Shown: positions 8,277 to 16,663 of the stretch, one piece after another
Position numbering within the stretch: position 1 is the first letter of the stretch
Layout of the letters: every line of letters starts with the position of its first letter
Assembly: GCF_001190785.1 (NCBI RefSeq)
Contig: NZ_LGSS01000001.1
Location: forward strand, 248,001-312,000
Direction: 5' to 3'
DNA from: Gottschalkia purinilytica
GTDB taxonomy: Bacteria > Bacillota > Clostridia > Tissierellales > Gottschalkiaceae
Length of the DNA stretch: 64,000 nt
The notes under the pieces: model-generated
What the model was told of the DNA's origin: nothing
What the model saw: the letters and a program-made list of their open reading frames with translations, nothing else
The model's database searches: none
Program-made: the position numbers and the translations under genes

Positions 8277-8330
8277 TTTGAAAATTTATATTCCGATATA
8301 ATCTTATATGTCAAATAGAAACTAAAGCGT

Positions 8331-8376
8331 AAAAAAGCTTCTGACTATCAAAACTCGATAATCAGAAGCTTTTTTA
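8331..8376 (+). terminator. Intrinsic terminator, bidirectional
   Basis: AAAAAAGCTTCTGA ... TCAGAAGCTTTTTT with an additional TATC/GATA pairing near the loop. It lies between the convergent SASP gene and the vWA gene and can serve both. Confidence 0.85.
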
Positions 8377-8441
8377 ATGATAATTTTAAAATTCAATAGA
8401 TCATATCTATATTCTTTCACCTGAAATGTTTATATATAATA

Positions 8442-9977
8442 CTAAATTGTAAATAACGTCTCATTAGTCTCTTCTATCGTTTCCTCAGTTAGATCTCTTA
8501 GTAATATCTGAGTATCATTAATTTCATTTAATGCTTCTTCCACCTTATCGGAAACATTTACTGTAATCATTCTAAATTGTTTTTTCTCTTTTACGAGATT
8601 GAACTCTTCTATAAATTCTTCGTCCAAAGGAGCTTCTCCATCAGTAATAAAAATAATATCAGAATATTTATATTTAGCACTATTTATTAAATTTATAGAT
8701 TCAGTTAATGGTTCTACAAAGTTTGTTCCACTGCCATAAAAAAAAGTAGCCAATTCATATAACTTACTTGGTTCCATTTTATTTTTATTAAACTCTATAG
8801 TCTTGTAAACTTTATTAGAAAATAATATCGAAACAAAATCTCTTTTTTGTTTTATAGCTATATCAAGTAAAGCAATAGCTACAGACTTTGACCACACTTC
8901 AAGGTCTCCTTCCATAGAGCCTGAAGTATCTACACAGCATATAATAGGTCCCTTAGATTTGTCCTTATTATTTTTATACTTGTAAGCTAATAACTCTCTC
9001 TGAATATATTTTTTATAGAAGCTTTTCTTAGTGGTTTCTTTGGCTAGTAGTATTTTTTCAGAAGGTAAAACTTTGTGTATCTCACTTCCCATTTGAACAC
9101 CACAAATTTCCTGTCCCTCTTCTTTTGTCTTTCTTTTTTGTAACTTACTAGCAGATGATTTGAATCTACCAGCCATTTCAGATATTTCTCTTACTTTTTT
9201 TAAACTTTTTAGTTTTAAGCTTACCCCTATCTTTTCCTCATAAGACGTTGGCGTTAGCTTACCATCATCAAGTCCCCAAGATTTTATGGTATTTGAAATA
9301 CTTAGAAACTCTTTATAGGCAAAAGAAACACTTTTATAAAATAAATTATCATCTATTAATATTTTTTCTATATTTTCTACATCTTTTTGTATTTTAACTT
9401 CTATTGTTTTTAATAAAGATTTAGCATTTTCTATTTCTTCTAAACTATTATTTTCAGTTTGAATATGTGAAGTATGAAACTCTTCTAAAGTCTTCTTTAT
9501 CTCTACATATTCTTTAAAATCTTTATCATATTTTTTTAACTGTTTCTTCAATTCCTTATTGCTTTCAGATAACTTTTCATAGTTATTTACTATTTCTTGT
9601 CCAAGTAGATCTGTTCCTAATATTGAACTAAAGAAGTTTAATGAGCAACTATTTCTTAACAATTTAAACTCGTCTATTTTAAACAAGTTTCTTATCATGA
9701 CATTATTAAGTCTATATTCTGTACTTATTTCTTCTATTTCTTTAATTACAGGATTAGCCTTAAATAAAGCTAAATAAATATCTTCATTTAACTTTTCAAA
9801 TGTAGTTATTACTTCTTTATAGTTTTCTAGATTTTCTCTAATTCTAGGAGAATTTTTAAATATATTATCATAAATATCTAAATCTAACTCAAAGTATTCT
9901 AAGCTATTTTTTGATTTATCTTCGCTTCCAAGTAAATTATTAACATCTAAATCGTTATTAAAGAGCAGATTATCCAT
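8442..9977 (-). CDS. vWA domain protein, ViaA-like
   Basis: A 511-aa protein, starting at the ATG that follows AAGGAG (9977), seven codons inside the longest frame. The N-terminal 280 residues are helical and coiled-coil-like. The C-terminal vWA domain begins at GPIICCVDTSGSMEGDLEVW with an intact MIDAS motif DxSxS, and continues with YGSGTNFVEPL (MIDAS Thr) and DIIFITDGEAPL. It lies 85 bases downstream of a MoxR-family AAA+ ATPase on the same strand, the arrangement of E. coli ravA-viaA. In that system the ATPase and vWA protein act together as a chaperone-like unit. The same role here is inferred, not shown. Confidence 0.85.
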   Translation of the reverse strand: MDNLLFNNDLDVNNLLGSEDKSKNSLEYFELDLDIYDNIFKNSPRIRENLENYKEVITTFEKLNEDIYLALFKANPVIKEIEEISTEYRLNNVMIRNLFKIDEFKLLRNSCSLNFFSSILGTDLLGQEIVNNYEKLSESNKELKKQLKKYDKDFKEYVEIKKTLEEFHTSHIQTENNSLEEIENAKSLLKTIEVKIQKDVENIEKILIDDNLFYKSVSFAYKEFLSISNTIKSWGLDDGKLTPTSYEEKIGVSLKLKSLKKVREISEMAGRFKSSASKLQKRKTKEEGQEICGVQMGSEIHKVLPSEKILLAKETTKKSFYKKYIQRELLAYKYKNNKDKSKGPIICCVDTSGSMEGDLEVWSKSVAIALLDIAIKQKRDFVSILFSNKVYKTIEFNKNKMEPSKLYELATFFYGSGTNFVEPLTESINLINSAKYKYSDIIFITDGEAPLDEEFIEEFNLVKEKKQFRMITVNVSDKVEEALNEINDTQILLRDLTEETIEETNETLFTI

Positions 9978-10062
9978 GTCTACACTCCTTACAAGCATCT
10001 ATATCTACCTTATAACAATAAATATAGATGTTTTGCTAGTCTTAAGTATTGAACTTTAATGT

Positions 10063-11268
10063 TTAAAACATATCATCCAATCCTTCTTCTTCAATTTGTT
10101 TTTCTAATTTATCTAATTGACTTTTTACTTCTTTTTTAAATGTTGTAAATTTATCTTTAATATCATCTTCCATTAGCTCTGATTCTTTTAATACTCTGTT
10201 AATTTTATCGTAGATGTATTCTACAGAACCTCTTACTTCTACAATTGTTCTTGTATCCTTTATATTCTTAATAGCTAAAACTATTTCATTATATCTACTT
10301 TTTATAAAGTTATATTCTTTTTCATAAGATGATACAGATCTCTCTCTTAATATCTCTTCAATTCTTTCAATTTCCTCTAATTCATTCCAAAGAACATCTT
10401 TAAGGCACTCAAAATCAGATGAATCTACCTTATCTTTTTTATTTAATAGAGCATTTGCTCTTAGAACTTTTAAGCATTCATTTTGTCTCCTATCTGATAC
10501 TATAATTCCATCTTGTAAAAGAGCATTCATTAGAGAAATATATTCTTTTAAAACAGAATCTTCTATGACAACTTTATCAAGAGCACTTCTTAATGTTTTA
10601 AGTTCATCTAGGCTTATTGTAGTATATTGATCATTATTATTATTTTTATTTAGGAAACTCTTAAACATAGTCATTTTATTTTGTATGTCACCTATATAAT
10701 TAACATGCATTCTAAATATCATTCTATCGTATAATGCCATTAATGAATCTTCTTCTGGAAATTCATTCGATGCCGCAAATAGAGTTATTAATGGAACATC
10801 TGTTGGATGTCCATCATTATAAAATAATTTTTCATTTATAAGAGGTAGTAAAATATTTAAAGTAGGCTCATTACACTTAAAAATCTCATCTAAGAAAGCA
10901 ATTTCAGCTTCAGGCAATTTGTTTTTAGTAACTCTTATAAATTTATCATTTTCCATTTCCTTTATACTGAATGGCCCTAATATTTCTGCCGGGTCAGATG
11001 TTCTATTTAGAAGCCAAGAGAAGTATCTTCCATTGTCTATTCTATTACATAAAGCATTTGTTAAAGCACTTTTAGCTGTTCCTGGTGGTCCTATTAGTAA
11101 AACAGTTTGACCCGTTATTAATGCTTTTATGCTGTTATCTATGACATCATCTCTTTCGACAAATATATGTTTTAGCTCATTGGCTATATTTTGTAGTTTA
11201 TCAATAGCATTTTCAATTTCTAATTCTTCAAATAATCCGTTTTTTAATTTTATATTCTTTTGATCCAT
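10063..11268 (-). CDS. MoxR-family AAA+ ATPase, RavA-like
   Basis: A 401-aa MoxR ATPase. The start at 11268 (MDQKNIKLKN) is placed by a TAGGAGGTAATGAA site; the open frame runs 18 codons further. Walker A is GPPGTAKSA, Walker B is AEIAFLDEIFK, sensor 1 is TLFAASNEFPEED, and an arginine-finger region DRMIFRMHV follows. The C-terminal 100 residues are helical, as in RavA. It is the upstream gene of a two-gene operon with the vWA protein and probably remodels or loads a target complex using ATP. The target is not evident from neighbours. A plausible promoter lies just upstream. Confidence 0.88.
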   Translation of the reverse strand: MDQKNIKLKNGLFEELEIENAIDKLQNIANELKHIFVERDDVIDNSIKALITGQTVLLIGPPGTAKSALTNALCNRIDNGRYFSWLLNRTSDPAEILGPFSIKEMENDKFIRVTKNKLPEAEIAFLDEIFKCNEPTLNILLPLINEKLFYNDGHPTDVPLITLFAASNEFPEEDSLMALYDRMIFRMHVNYIGDIQNKMTMFKSFLNKNNNNDQYTTISLDELKTLRSALDKVVIEDSVLKEYISLMNALLQDGIIVSDRRQNECLKVLRANALLNKKDKVDSSDFECLKDVLWNELEEIERIEEILRERSVSSYEKEYNFIKSRYNEIVLAIKNIKDTRTIVEVRGSVEYIYDKINRVLKESELMEDDIKDKFTTFKKEVKSQLDKLEKQIEEEGLDDMF

Positions 11269-11295
11269 TTCATTACCTCCTAGCACATAAACTAT

Positions 11296-11322
11296 ATTAT
11301 ACCTTATTTGCTCTTTTATCAA
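11296..11322 (-). promoter_or_regulatory. Candidate sigma-A promoter of the moxR-vWA operon
   Basis: TATAAT at 11301-11296 with TTGATA at 11322-11317, spacing 15 (or TATTGA with spacing 17). It lies about 28 bases before the ATPase start codon, so the leader would be short. Confidence 0.5.
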
Positions 11323-11439
11323 TATATTTTAAATCTAAACTTGTATATTTTAACCTATTTTGACTATCGCTACAAATATTGCATTTATAGTGTAAGATTA
11401 ATAGTTTCGTAATATAACAGTTCTATTATAAAAAATCAT

Positions 11440-12160
11440 GACTACCTATCAAACGGGTGGTTTGCTCAGCCCTATAAGGGCATATTGCTTGCTGTATCTC
11501 AAGACACCCTGAAAGGTTTGCCAACTGCTATAGTTTTTCAGGGTACCCCTAAAGGGGTTTTATTTCTTCCATTTAGCTACTTGATCACCCGTAAACGGGT
11601 CTATAAACTCTTTTAAGCTTATTTGGTACATGCTATATCTTCTTGCATTTGATCTTTTATATACTCCGCAATTGCCTTTTTATTTCTTCCTACCGTGTCA
11701 ACATAATATCCTCTGCACCAGAATTGTCTATTTCCGTATTTGTACTTTAAGTTTGCATGTCTATCAAATATCATTAGAGAACTTTTTCCTTTCAAATATC
11801 CCATAAATTGTGACACACTTATCTTTGGTGGAATACTTACTAACATGTGAATATGGTCTGAACATGCATTTGCTTCTATTATCTCTACTCCTTTATACTC
11901 ACATAGTTTTCTTAATATTCTTCCTATATCTACTTTTATTTTTCCATATATTATCTGTCTTATGTATTTTGGTGCAAAAAACTATATGATACTTACAATT
12001 CCATTTCGTATGTGATAAACTATTCTTATTCAATTGGATTTCCTCCTTTGTTTGGTTGTGGTCGGCAAACCTACTTCCATTTTAACAAAGGAGGTTATTT
12101 TTTTTCTACTCATAGCTACAAGCTTTTTGGAACCACCTGCATAGCAGGGGGTTTTCTCTA
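11440..12160 (-). mobile_element. IS200/IS605-family insertion sequence, decayed
   Basis: The decayed tnpA gene is flanked by subterminal hairpins typical of this family: ACCTGC/GCAGGGGG-type imperfect hairpin at about 12134-12152 on the 5' side of tnpA, and GCCC-TATA-GGGC (about 11470-11483) and CCCCTAAAGGGG (about 11547-11558) hairpins on the 3' side. No tnpB is present. The exact ends are approximate because this family has no terminal inverted repeats or target duplication. Confidence 0.7.
11560..12033 (-). pseudogene. tnpA: tnpA, Y1 transposase of IS200 type, two frameshifts
   Basis: Reading from a TTG at 12033 with an AAAGGAGG site gives NKNSLSHTKWNCKYHIVF, the usual IS200 TnpA start. 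A run of six T (minus strand, 11981-11976) then shifts the frame; dropping one T restores APKYIRQIIYGKIKVDIGR and the rest. The HUH motif (CSDHIHMLVSIPP) and the catalytic Tyr region (AIAEYIKDQMQED) survive. A second shift near 11626, one base missing after IAC, breaks the tail; with it restored the protein would end QISLKEFIDPFTGDQVAKWK. The gene is therefore inactive unless the shifts are sequence errors. Confidence 0.85.
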
Positions 12161-12164
12161 TACA

Positions 12165-12196
12165 ATAAAAAAGGACTAGGAATTTGACCCTAGTCC
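12165..12196 (-). terminator. Intrinsic terminator
   Basis: GGACTAGG / CCTAGTCC stem followed on the minus strand by TTTTTTATTG. It ends the two-gene unit at 13023-12306, outside the IS copy. Confidence 0.85.
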
Positions 12197-12305
12197 AGAT
12201 TACAAAATTTTAAAAGTATTTCTAATACATAAATTATTTTTCCTTAAAATCAAGCTTTTATTTAATAAAAAATTAGACTTATTTTTAACTTTTATTTTTA
12301 TCTAA

Positions 12306-12443
12306 TTATTTCTTATCTCTCATATCTTTTAATAATGCTATTATCTCATCTAACTTTCTTAATCCTAAAAAAAGAATTAGCAATAAGATAGCTGGAAGTG
12401 CATATGTTATCATAGACATAGCCACAAAAGGTAAATCTGTCAT
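12306..12443 (-). CDS. 45-aa single-span membrane protein
   Basis: MTDLPFVAMSMITYALPAIL followed by LLILFLGLRKLDEIIALLKD and MRDKK. One strongly hydrophobic segment (about residues 7-27) precedes an amphipathic charged helix. A GTGGAGGAATCC site sits 6-8 bases before the ATG. It begins 40 bases after the stop of the secreted protein gene at 12484-13023, in the same direction, and a terminator follows, so the two form an operon. The function is not known; it could be an accessory or immunity-like membrane partner of the secreted protein, which is a guess from context. Confidence 0.7.
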   Translation of the reverse strand: MTDLPFVAMSMITYALPAILLLILFLGLRKLDEIIALLKDMRDKK

Positions 12444-12483
12444 TTTTAGGATTCCTCCACTTTCTTAAATTTAAAATTTATAA

Positions 12484-13023
12484 TTAATCAGCTATTACAG
12501 TATTAGACCAACTACGCGTTCCACCCCATACACTAGATATGTTACCTAAGCTTTGCGCTTTATTTGTACCTTTTCCATTATCCCAAGAAGTTTCGCTAAT
12601 AGTAACACCAGGAATAGAGCCATAATCTCTAAAAGAACTATATATCTTTGGAGACGTACGAGACTCAAGTGATATTTTTCCTCCTGAACTATTTACTTTC
12701 CAAGTTTCATACCATCTATATGCTATTTTAACTTTACTAAATCCTACAATGGCACCAGTTGAAGTAAATCTAAGTTCCATAGTTCTTTCTTTTTCTTTTG
12801 TTCTTTCGAAAGTTTCATAACCAATTGCACCGTAAGTTGTTGGCTCATTATCATCCATTAGCTTTTCATTATCAGATAACACCCTCTCAGTTATAACTTC
12901 AATAATTTCTTGATTTTCACTATTGACATCTGTTTTTGTTAAATTTTCCGCATTAGCACTTAATGGAACACTGCCCAGTACAAAACCAATTACAAGAGCA
13001 ATTGAAATAATAAATTTTTTCAT
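12484..13023 (-). CDS. Secreted protein of unknown function
   Basis: A 179-aa preprotein with a clear Sec signal peptide (MKKFIISIALVIGFVLGSVP then LSANA before a probable cleavage at A-N-A/E, about residue 26). The next 50 residues are acidic and low in structure. The mature C-terminal domain (about 70-179) is beta-rich, with aromatic and Ser/Gly/Thr content (MELRFTSTGAIVGFSKVKIA, YRWYETWKVNSSGGKISLES). It has no Cys, no cell-wall anchor and no known catalytic motif. The ribosome site is weak (AAGAGGAAGA). It is the first gene of an operon with a 45-aa membrane protein. I do not recognise the family. Confidence 0.75.
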   Translation of the reverse strand: MKKFIISIALVIGFVLGSVPLSANAENLTKTDVNSENQEIIEVITERVLSDNEKLMDDNEPTTYGAIGYETFERTKEKERTMELRFTSTGAIVGFSKVKIAYRWYETWKVNSSGGKISLESRTSPKIYSSFRDYGSIPGVTISETSWDNGKGTNKAQSLGNISSVWGGTRSWSNTVIAD

Positions 13024-13378
13024 AAATATTCTTCCTCTTAAATTATAAAAGATTATTAGTATAGAAAATTATATTAGGCTTTCCATTTATTCTAAACAGT
13101 AATCATCCTCTAATCTTTATGAGATAAATAATATTTTATACTATTAATAATCTAGTTTCTATACATTTAAGTAAATACCTTCTTATTTTCTAATATTTTA
13201 CTATTTATTCCATTACTTACAAAGATAACATATCAAGTTTTAAAATTTTCCTTAAAGCAAAATAAAAGAAGGGTAATGCCTATACTCAAAGTTTTTTTAA
13301 TAAGTCATATATCATAATCATTAATATATAAATTTAAGTCTCTACAATATTAATCTACTAACTATATTTATTTCTTAA
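13024..13378. other. AT-rich intergenic region
   Basis: About 350 bases upstream of the secreted-protein gene and of the TPR frame. No gene or named site is seen; it may hold the lost 5' part of the TPR gene, but no recognisable signal-peptide coding remains. Confidence 0.45.
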
Positions 13379-13405
13379 ATAATTATTAGTTTTTTCTGCA
13401 TTTTC

Positions 13406-13870
13406 TTGAGTGTTTCAAACAATGAAGAATACGTTGTTACAGAAGATAAAGAGTGGAAAGTTTATAGACTTAAAGAAAGTTTCAATATAGATGAAAAAAT
13501 AGCTTCTTTATATGATATTTTAGGATGGATGTATCTAGAAGGTAAAGGAGTAGATAAAAATTCAAATGAAGCTATAAGTATGTTCAATAATTCTGTAAAA
13601 TTTGATAGCAAAGATTCTGATTATCACTATGACCTAGGCTATGCCCTTAGTGAAGTTGGTAGATATGATGAGTCTCTAGCCTCTCTTAACAAATGTCTTG
13701 AACTTTCTAAAGATGATAAAAAAAGTCAATCTTCTGCCCACAATGTAATTGGAGTTGTTTATCTAAGTAATGATAATATTGAAAAAGCTAAAGAGCACTT
13801 TCAAAAAGCTTTAGAACTTAATTCCAATAATGAGTATGCAAAAACTAATTTATCTGCTTTAAATGAATAA
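13406..13870 (+). pseudogene. TPR-repeat protein, probably 5'-truncated
   Basis: The 154-codon frame opens at a TTG without a ribosome site and with a stop a few codons upstream, so the natural N-terminus seems lost. Upstream in frame, SFFCIFLSVSNN looks like the tail of a signal or membrane segment. The body holds a Sel1-like unit (LYDILGWMYLEGKGVDKNSN), two TPR units (YDLGYALSEVGRYDESLASL; AHNVIGVVYLSNDNIEKAKE) and their linking helices. Such repeats bind partner proteins. A decayed peptidoglycan-binding domain follows directly, suggesting the original gene was a surface protein with TPR and PG-binding parts. Confidence 0.6.
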
Positions 13871-13885
13871 TTTAAAGTAAAACTG

Positions 13886-14030
13886 ATAATTCTAATGGAC
13901 ATAACTATGGTACTCTTGATAAGAGATTATATACTAAAACAAGACAAGCTATAAAAGCCTTTCAAAAAACGAAGGTTTAACTGTTAATGGTATTGAAATA
14001 ACTAAAGTCTAAAAAGCTTTAGGACTATAG
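13886..14030 (+). pseudogene. Remnant of a peptidoglycan-binding domain
   Basis: Translation gives NSNGHNYGTLDKRLYTKTRQ then AIKAFQK; one missing A in the A run at about 13964-13969 shifts the frame, after which EGLTVNGIEITKV, a stop, and KALGL are read. The pattern (G..D.R..T..AIKAFQK..GL.V.G) is that of PG_binding_1 domains. With a frameshift and an internal stop it cannot be functional. It probably belonged to the same gene as the TPR segment just upstream. Confidence 0.6.
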
Positions 14031-14058
14031 TATATAATTTAATAATCTAAATTAAAGT

Positions 14059-14098
14059 AAAAAGCTAAAAACTTAAACAATTTAAGTTTTTAGCTTTT
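14059..14098 (+). terminator. Strong terminator hairpin
   Basis: AAAAGCTAAAAACTTAAA and its perfect complement around a 3-base loop, an 18-bp stem ending in TTTT. It can act in both directions; it follows the decayed gene and lies 140 bases after the guaD stop. Confidence 0.8.
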
Positions 14099-14235
14099 CA
14101 TATTGTTATATAAATAATATTCAAACCATCTTTATTATACGAATTAAAATGCAAGGACAATATACTTATCTTTACTAAGTAATATACATATAAAATAAAT
14201 TTAATATTAGTTAAATCAAGCAATTTGAGATCACT

Positions 14236-15516
14236 CTAAAAATTAGGCTCCTCTATCTTCTTACCAGCAACAAACCTTTCAACTATATTTCTATCATCGC
14301 CAGTATATATAAATTTCTCTATACGTCCTTCTAATGTACGTTTATTAAAATCATATAAATTATCATCATCAATAATTATTGCATCAAAATCATATCCTTC
14401 TTCAAAGCTACCTACTTTTCCAAAGAATTTTCCTCCACCTTTTGTAGCTAGATAAAATCCTTCTGACACACTAATAGGATCATAATTGCTATCCTCTACC
14501 CATTTAATCTTTGATGCTTGTATAGCTGAAACTATCGTACTCATCATAGATAAAGTATGTCCTGCTGAAATATCACTACCAAGTCCTACATCTATTCCAA
14601 GATTAAGATATTTTCTAAGAGGCATTATACCACTAGCCAAATTAAAGTTCGAATGTGGACAGTGTGCTACATAGATTTTATTTTCCTGCATCATTTTAAT
14701 TTCATTATCTGTAGTATATATACAATGAGCCATTACTGTCGGCTGTTGTCCAAATAGTCCATATTCATTATATACACTTCCAAAGTCAGGCTGTTCAGGA
14801 TGCAATTGTCTAACCCATTCTACTGCTGTTCTATTTTCCGATAAATGTGCTTGTACAGGAAGATCATATTTTTTAGCTAGTTGTCCTATACCTTTCATAA
14901 TTTCCGGTGTACATATTGGAACGAGAGTAGGAGTTAGTATAGGTTTCACTAGCTCAGATTTTCCAATATACTTTTTAATAAGTTTTTCTGTTTCTTTTAT
15001 CGAGGTCTTCGTATCTTCTAAAACTTCTTTATTAGCATTTCTATCCATATTTACTTTTCCAATATATGCGCTTAGTCCTGATTTTATAAATAAATCTATT
15101 AATAATTCAGTTGTCTCTTTATGAATACTTGTCATTATAACAGAACGAGTTACCCCGTATTTCCATAAATCTTTTATAAGCTTTGGATAAATTTTTTTCG
15201 CATATTCCATATTACCATATCTAGCTTCTTCTGGATAAGTATAGGCTTCTAACCAAGGTAGAAGTTCTTTATCTAGTCCAAGACCGTTATTTGGAAGTTG
15301 TGGAGCATGAAGATGAATATCTACAAATCCAGGTATTATAATTTTATCATCATAATCAAATATTTCATAATTTTTATAGTGTTTTGAGAGATTACGAGTA
15401 ACTTCTTTTACTTTTCCATTTTCAACAATTATATATCCATTTTCCAACGTAGTAAATTGTTTAGGTGTTTTAGTAAATACTATGTTACCTTTATAAACCT
15501 TTATATTTTGACTCAT
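14236..15516 (-). CDS. guaD: Guanine deaminase
   Basis: A 426-aa amidohydrolase converting guanine to xanthine and ammonia. The start at MSQNIKVYKG (15516) follows an AGAGGTGAT site; the longest frame extends 19 codons upstream. The zinc-binding HLHAPQLPN (metal ligands His-x-His), substrate-region GLDKELLPWLEAYTYPEE, QAHLSENRTAVEWV, the AHCIY and CPHSNFNLASG segments, and GLGSDISAGHTLSM (catalytic Asp) match guanine deaminases closely. It is monocistronic. A phosphoribosyltransferase at 18040 and a nucleoside ABC transporter at 37881-42587 are other purine-salvage candidates in the window. No purine riboswitch was found upstream. Confidence 0.93.
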   Translation of the reverse strand: MSQNIKVYKGNIVFTKTPKQFTTLENGYIIVENGKVKEVTRNLSKHYKNYEIFDYDDKIIIPGFVDIHLHAPQLPNNGLGLDKELLPWLEAYTYPEEARYGNMEYAKKIYPKLIKDLWKYGVTRSVIMTSIHKETTELLIDLFIKSGLSAYIGKVNMDRNANKEVLEDTKTSIKETEKLIKKYIGKSELVKPILTPTLVPICTPEIMKGIGQLAKKYDLPVQAHLSENRTAVEWVRQLHPEQPDFGSVYNEYGLFGQQPTVMAHCIYTTDNEIKMMQENKIYVAHCPHSNFNLASGIMPLRKYLNLGIDVGLGSDISAGHTLSMMSTIVSAIQASKIKWVEDSNYDPISVSEGFYLATKGGGKFFGKVGSFEEGYDFDAIIIDDDNLYDFNKRTLEGRIEKFIYTGDDRNIVERFVAGKKIEEPNF

Positions 15517-15836
15517 AAAATATATCACCTCTCTATAATATCTAAAATATATGTAACTTAGAGAAAAATACATGTTTTTATATAGTAATCTATAACATGT
15601 ATTGGTCTTATGTGTTATCTTATCATATTATTAGAATAATTGGTAGTTTCAGTAATTTTCATATGATACAGTTTATTATTTTTCTATTTTTTATTAATAT
15701 AAATTCTTTTTTGCAAAATAAAATACAAAGAATTAACTGCTCATGAACTAAAAGACTACCTTACCTTACGTTACTTAATATTAGATATATTTATTGTTGA
15801 TGAAGAAAAAAACTAATTTTTCTTATATTTTAAAAA
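15517..15836. other. Intergenic, one short coding remnant
   Basis: About 320 bases. On the plus strand 15719-15815 reads KYKELTAHELKDYLTLRYLI then LDIFIVDEEKN and a stop, coding-like in composition but without a start or ribosome site; it is probably the tail of a lost gene. Otherwise AT-rich, with the upstream region of guaD. Confidence 0.35.
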
Positions 15837-15837
15837 A

Positions 15838-15862
15838 TAAAAAGAGCCTCACAGGCTCTTAC
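15838..15862 (-). terminator. Terminator of the spore-coat operon
   Basis: AAGAGCCT-cac-AGGCTCTT stem just after the stop at 15869, followed on the minus strand by a TTTTTATTTTTT tract. Confidence 0.88.
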
Positions 15863-15868
15863 AAGATA

Positions 15869-16177
15869 TTAGTTATCTATACTGCTGTTTAGTACTTCTT
15901 TAGAATGATTAAATGTTTTAAGAAGTTGATTTTCTGGATTCTCATATGGAGTTATCCATTCTTTATTTATAGCCATTTCTGATAATGCAGCATGCTCTCC
16001 AAGCATTTGTGTTAAGTTTGAACTAAATAGCTGTTTTAATTCAGGAGTAGCTGTTTTTAACGTTGCTGCTAGGTATGCATTTGATGCAGAAGCCATTCCA
16101 GCTAAAGTATCATTAACAATAGTTTTATCTGATAAGTTTGTTGCTTTCTTTCCAAGCATTTCTTTTATTGATGACAT
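15869..16177 (-). CDS. Spore coat protein, CotF-like
   Basis: A 102-aa all-helical protein of the CotF/ferritin-like spore-coat type. It has the typical pattern DKTIVNDTLAGMASASNAYL followed by AATLKTATPELKQLFSSNL and the closing GEHAALSEMAINKEWITPYE, as in CotF C-terminal halves. It starts right after the stop of the upstream gene (ATG directly adjacent, AGGTGCAGT site within the upstream gene), so the two are co-translated and probably form one complex in the spore coat. Sporulation-specific transcription is expected but I could not fix a promoter. Confidence 0.8.
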   Translation of the reverse strand: MSSIKEMLGKKATNLSDKTIVNDTLAGMASASNAYLAATLKTATPELKQLFSSNLTQMLGEHAALSEMAINKEWITPYENPENQLLKTFNHSKEVLNSSIDN

Positions 16178-16396
16178 TTACTGCACCTCCCCAGTACCTA
16201 AAACTTGATTTTCATTAATAAATTGCTGCATGCCTTGAATTCTTCTTTCTGCTGTCATTATACCTGCTTCTGCTGACTTCTTTAAGTCACTGTCTTTAAT
16301 TAACATATGAGTTGCTTTAGCCACTGCAAGTGCGTCAGTTTCCATTGTAAGTAATCCTGTTAATGTTAATAATTCTGATTCAGATAGTTTTCTCAT
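16178..16396 (-). CDS. Small spore coat-type protein
   Basis: A 72-aa helical protein: MRKLSESELLTLTGLLTMET then DALAVAKATHMLIKDSDLKK and SAEAGIMTAERRIQGMQQFI. It resembles the N-terminal half of CotF-like coat proteins, a short four-helix fragment whose partner half is the next gene. It has a good TTGGAGGAAAAT site, lacks signal peptide and Cys, and is the first gene of the two-gene coat operon. The split of a CotF-like fold over two small genes is common in clostridia; the assignment is from pattern and context. Confidence 0.72.
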   Translation of the reverse strand: MRKLSESELLTLTGLLTMETDALAVAKATHMLIKDSDLKKSAEAGIMTAERRIQGMQQFINENQVLGTGEVQ

Positions 16397-16515
16397 CTAT
16401 TTTCCTCCAATAAGAATATTAGTTTAAGCAATAGTATTGTTTAGCAAAAGATAACTAATTATTCATATGATTTAGAAAACATGACTGAAAACTACTTTAA
16501 AAGATTCTGACACAA

Positions 16516-16565
16516 AAAATAAAAGCCCAGATGAACAAAAAAATCATCTAGACTTTTATTAAAAA
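16516..16565. repeat. Hairpin repeat, copy 1
   Basis: Imperfect palindrome AATAAAAG-CCCAGATGA ... TCATCTAGACTTTTATT. A near-identical copy in the same orientation lies at 18888-18937. It could be a terminator, but no plus-strand gene precedes it. Confidence 0.75.
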
Positions 16566-16635
16566 TGTCATGGAATCTAGGGCCTCATAGAACAGAAACG
16601 ACTATGCTACTGTTGTTCGTTTGGGATGCACACCA

Positions 16636-16663
16636 TAAAAAAGGACCTAGATGTCTCTTTTTT
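16636..16663 (-). terminator. Terminator overlapping the end of the 97-aa gene
   Basis: AAAAAAGGAC ... GTCTCTTTTTT pairing around a 6-base loop; minus-strand T tract. It overlaps the last codons of the gene ending at 16647. Confidence 0.55.

Noticed and set aside
15517-15640. Purine riboswitch upstream of guanine deaminase
   Set aside because: The conserved aptamer core was not found; only a weak ACATGT inverted repeat is present.
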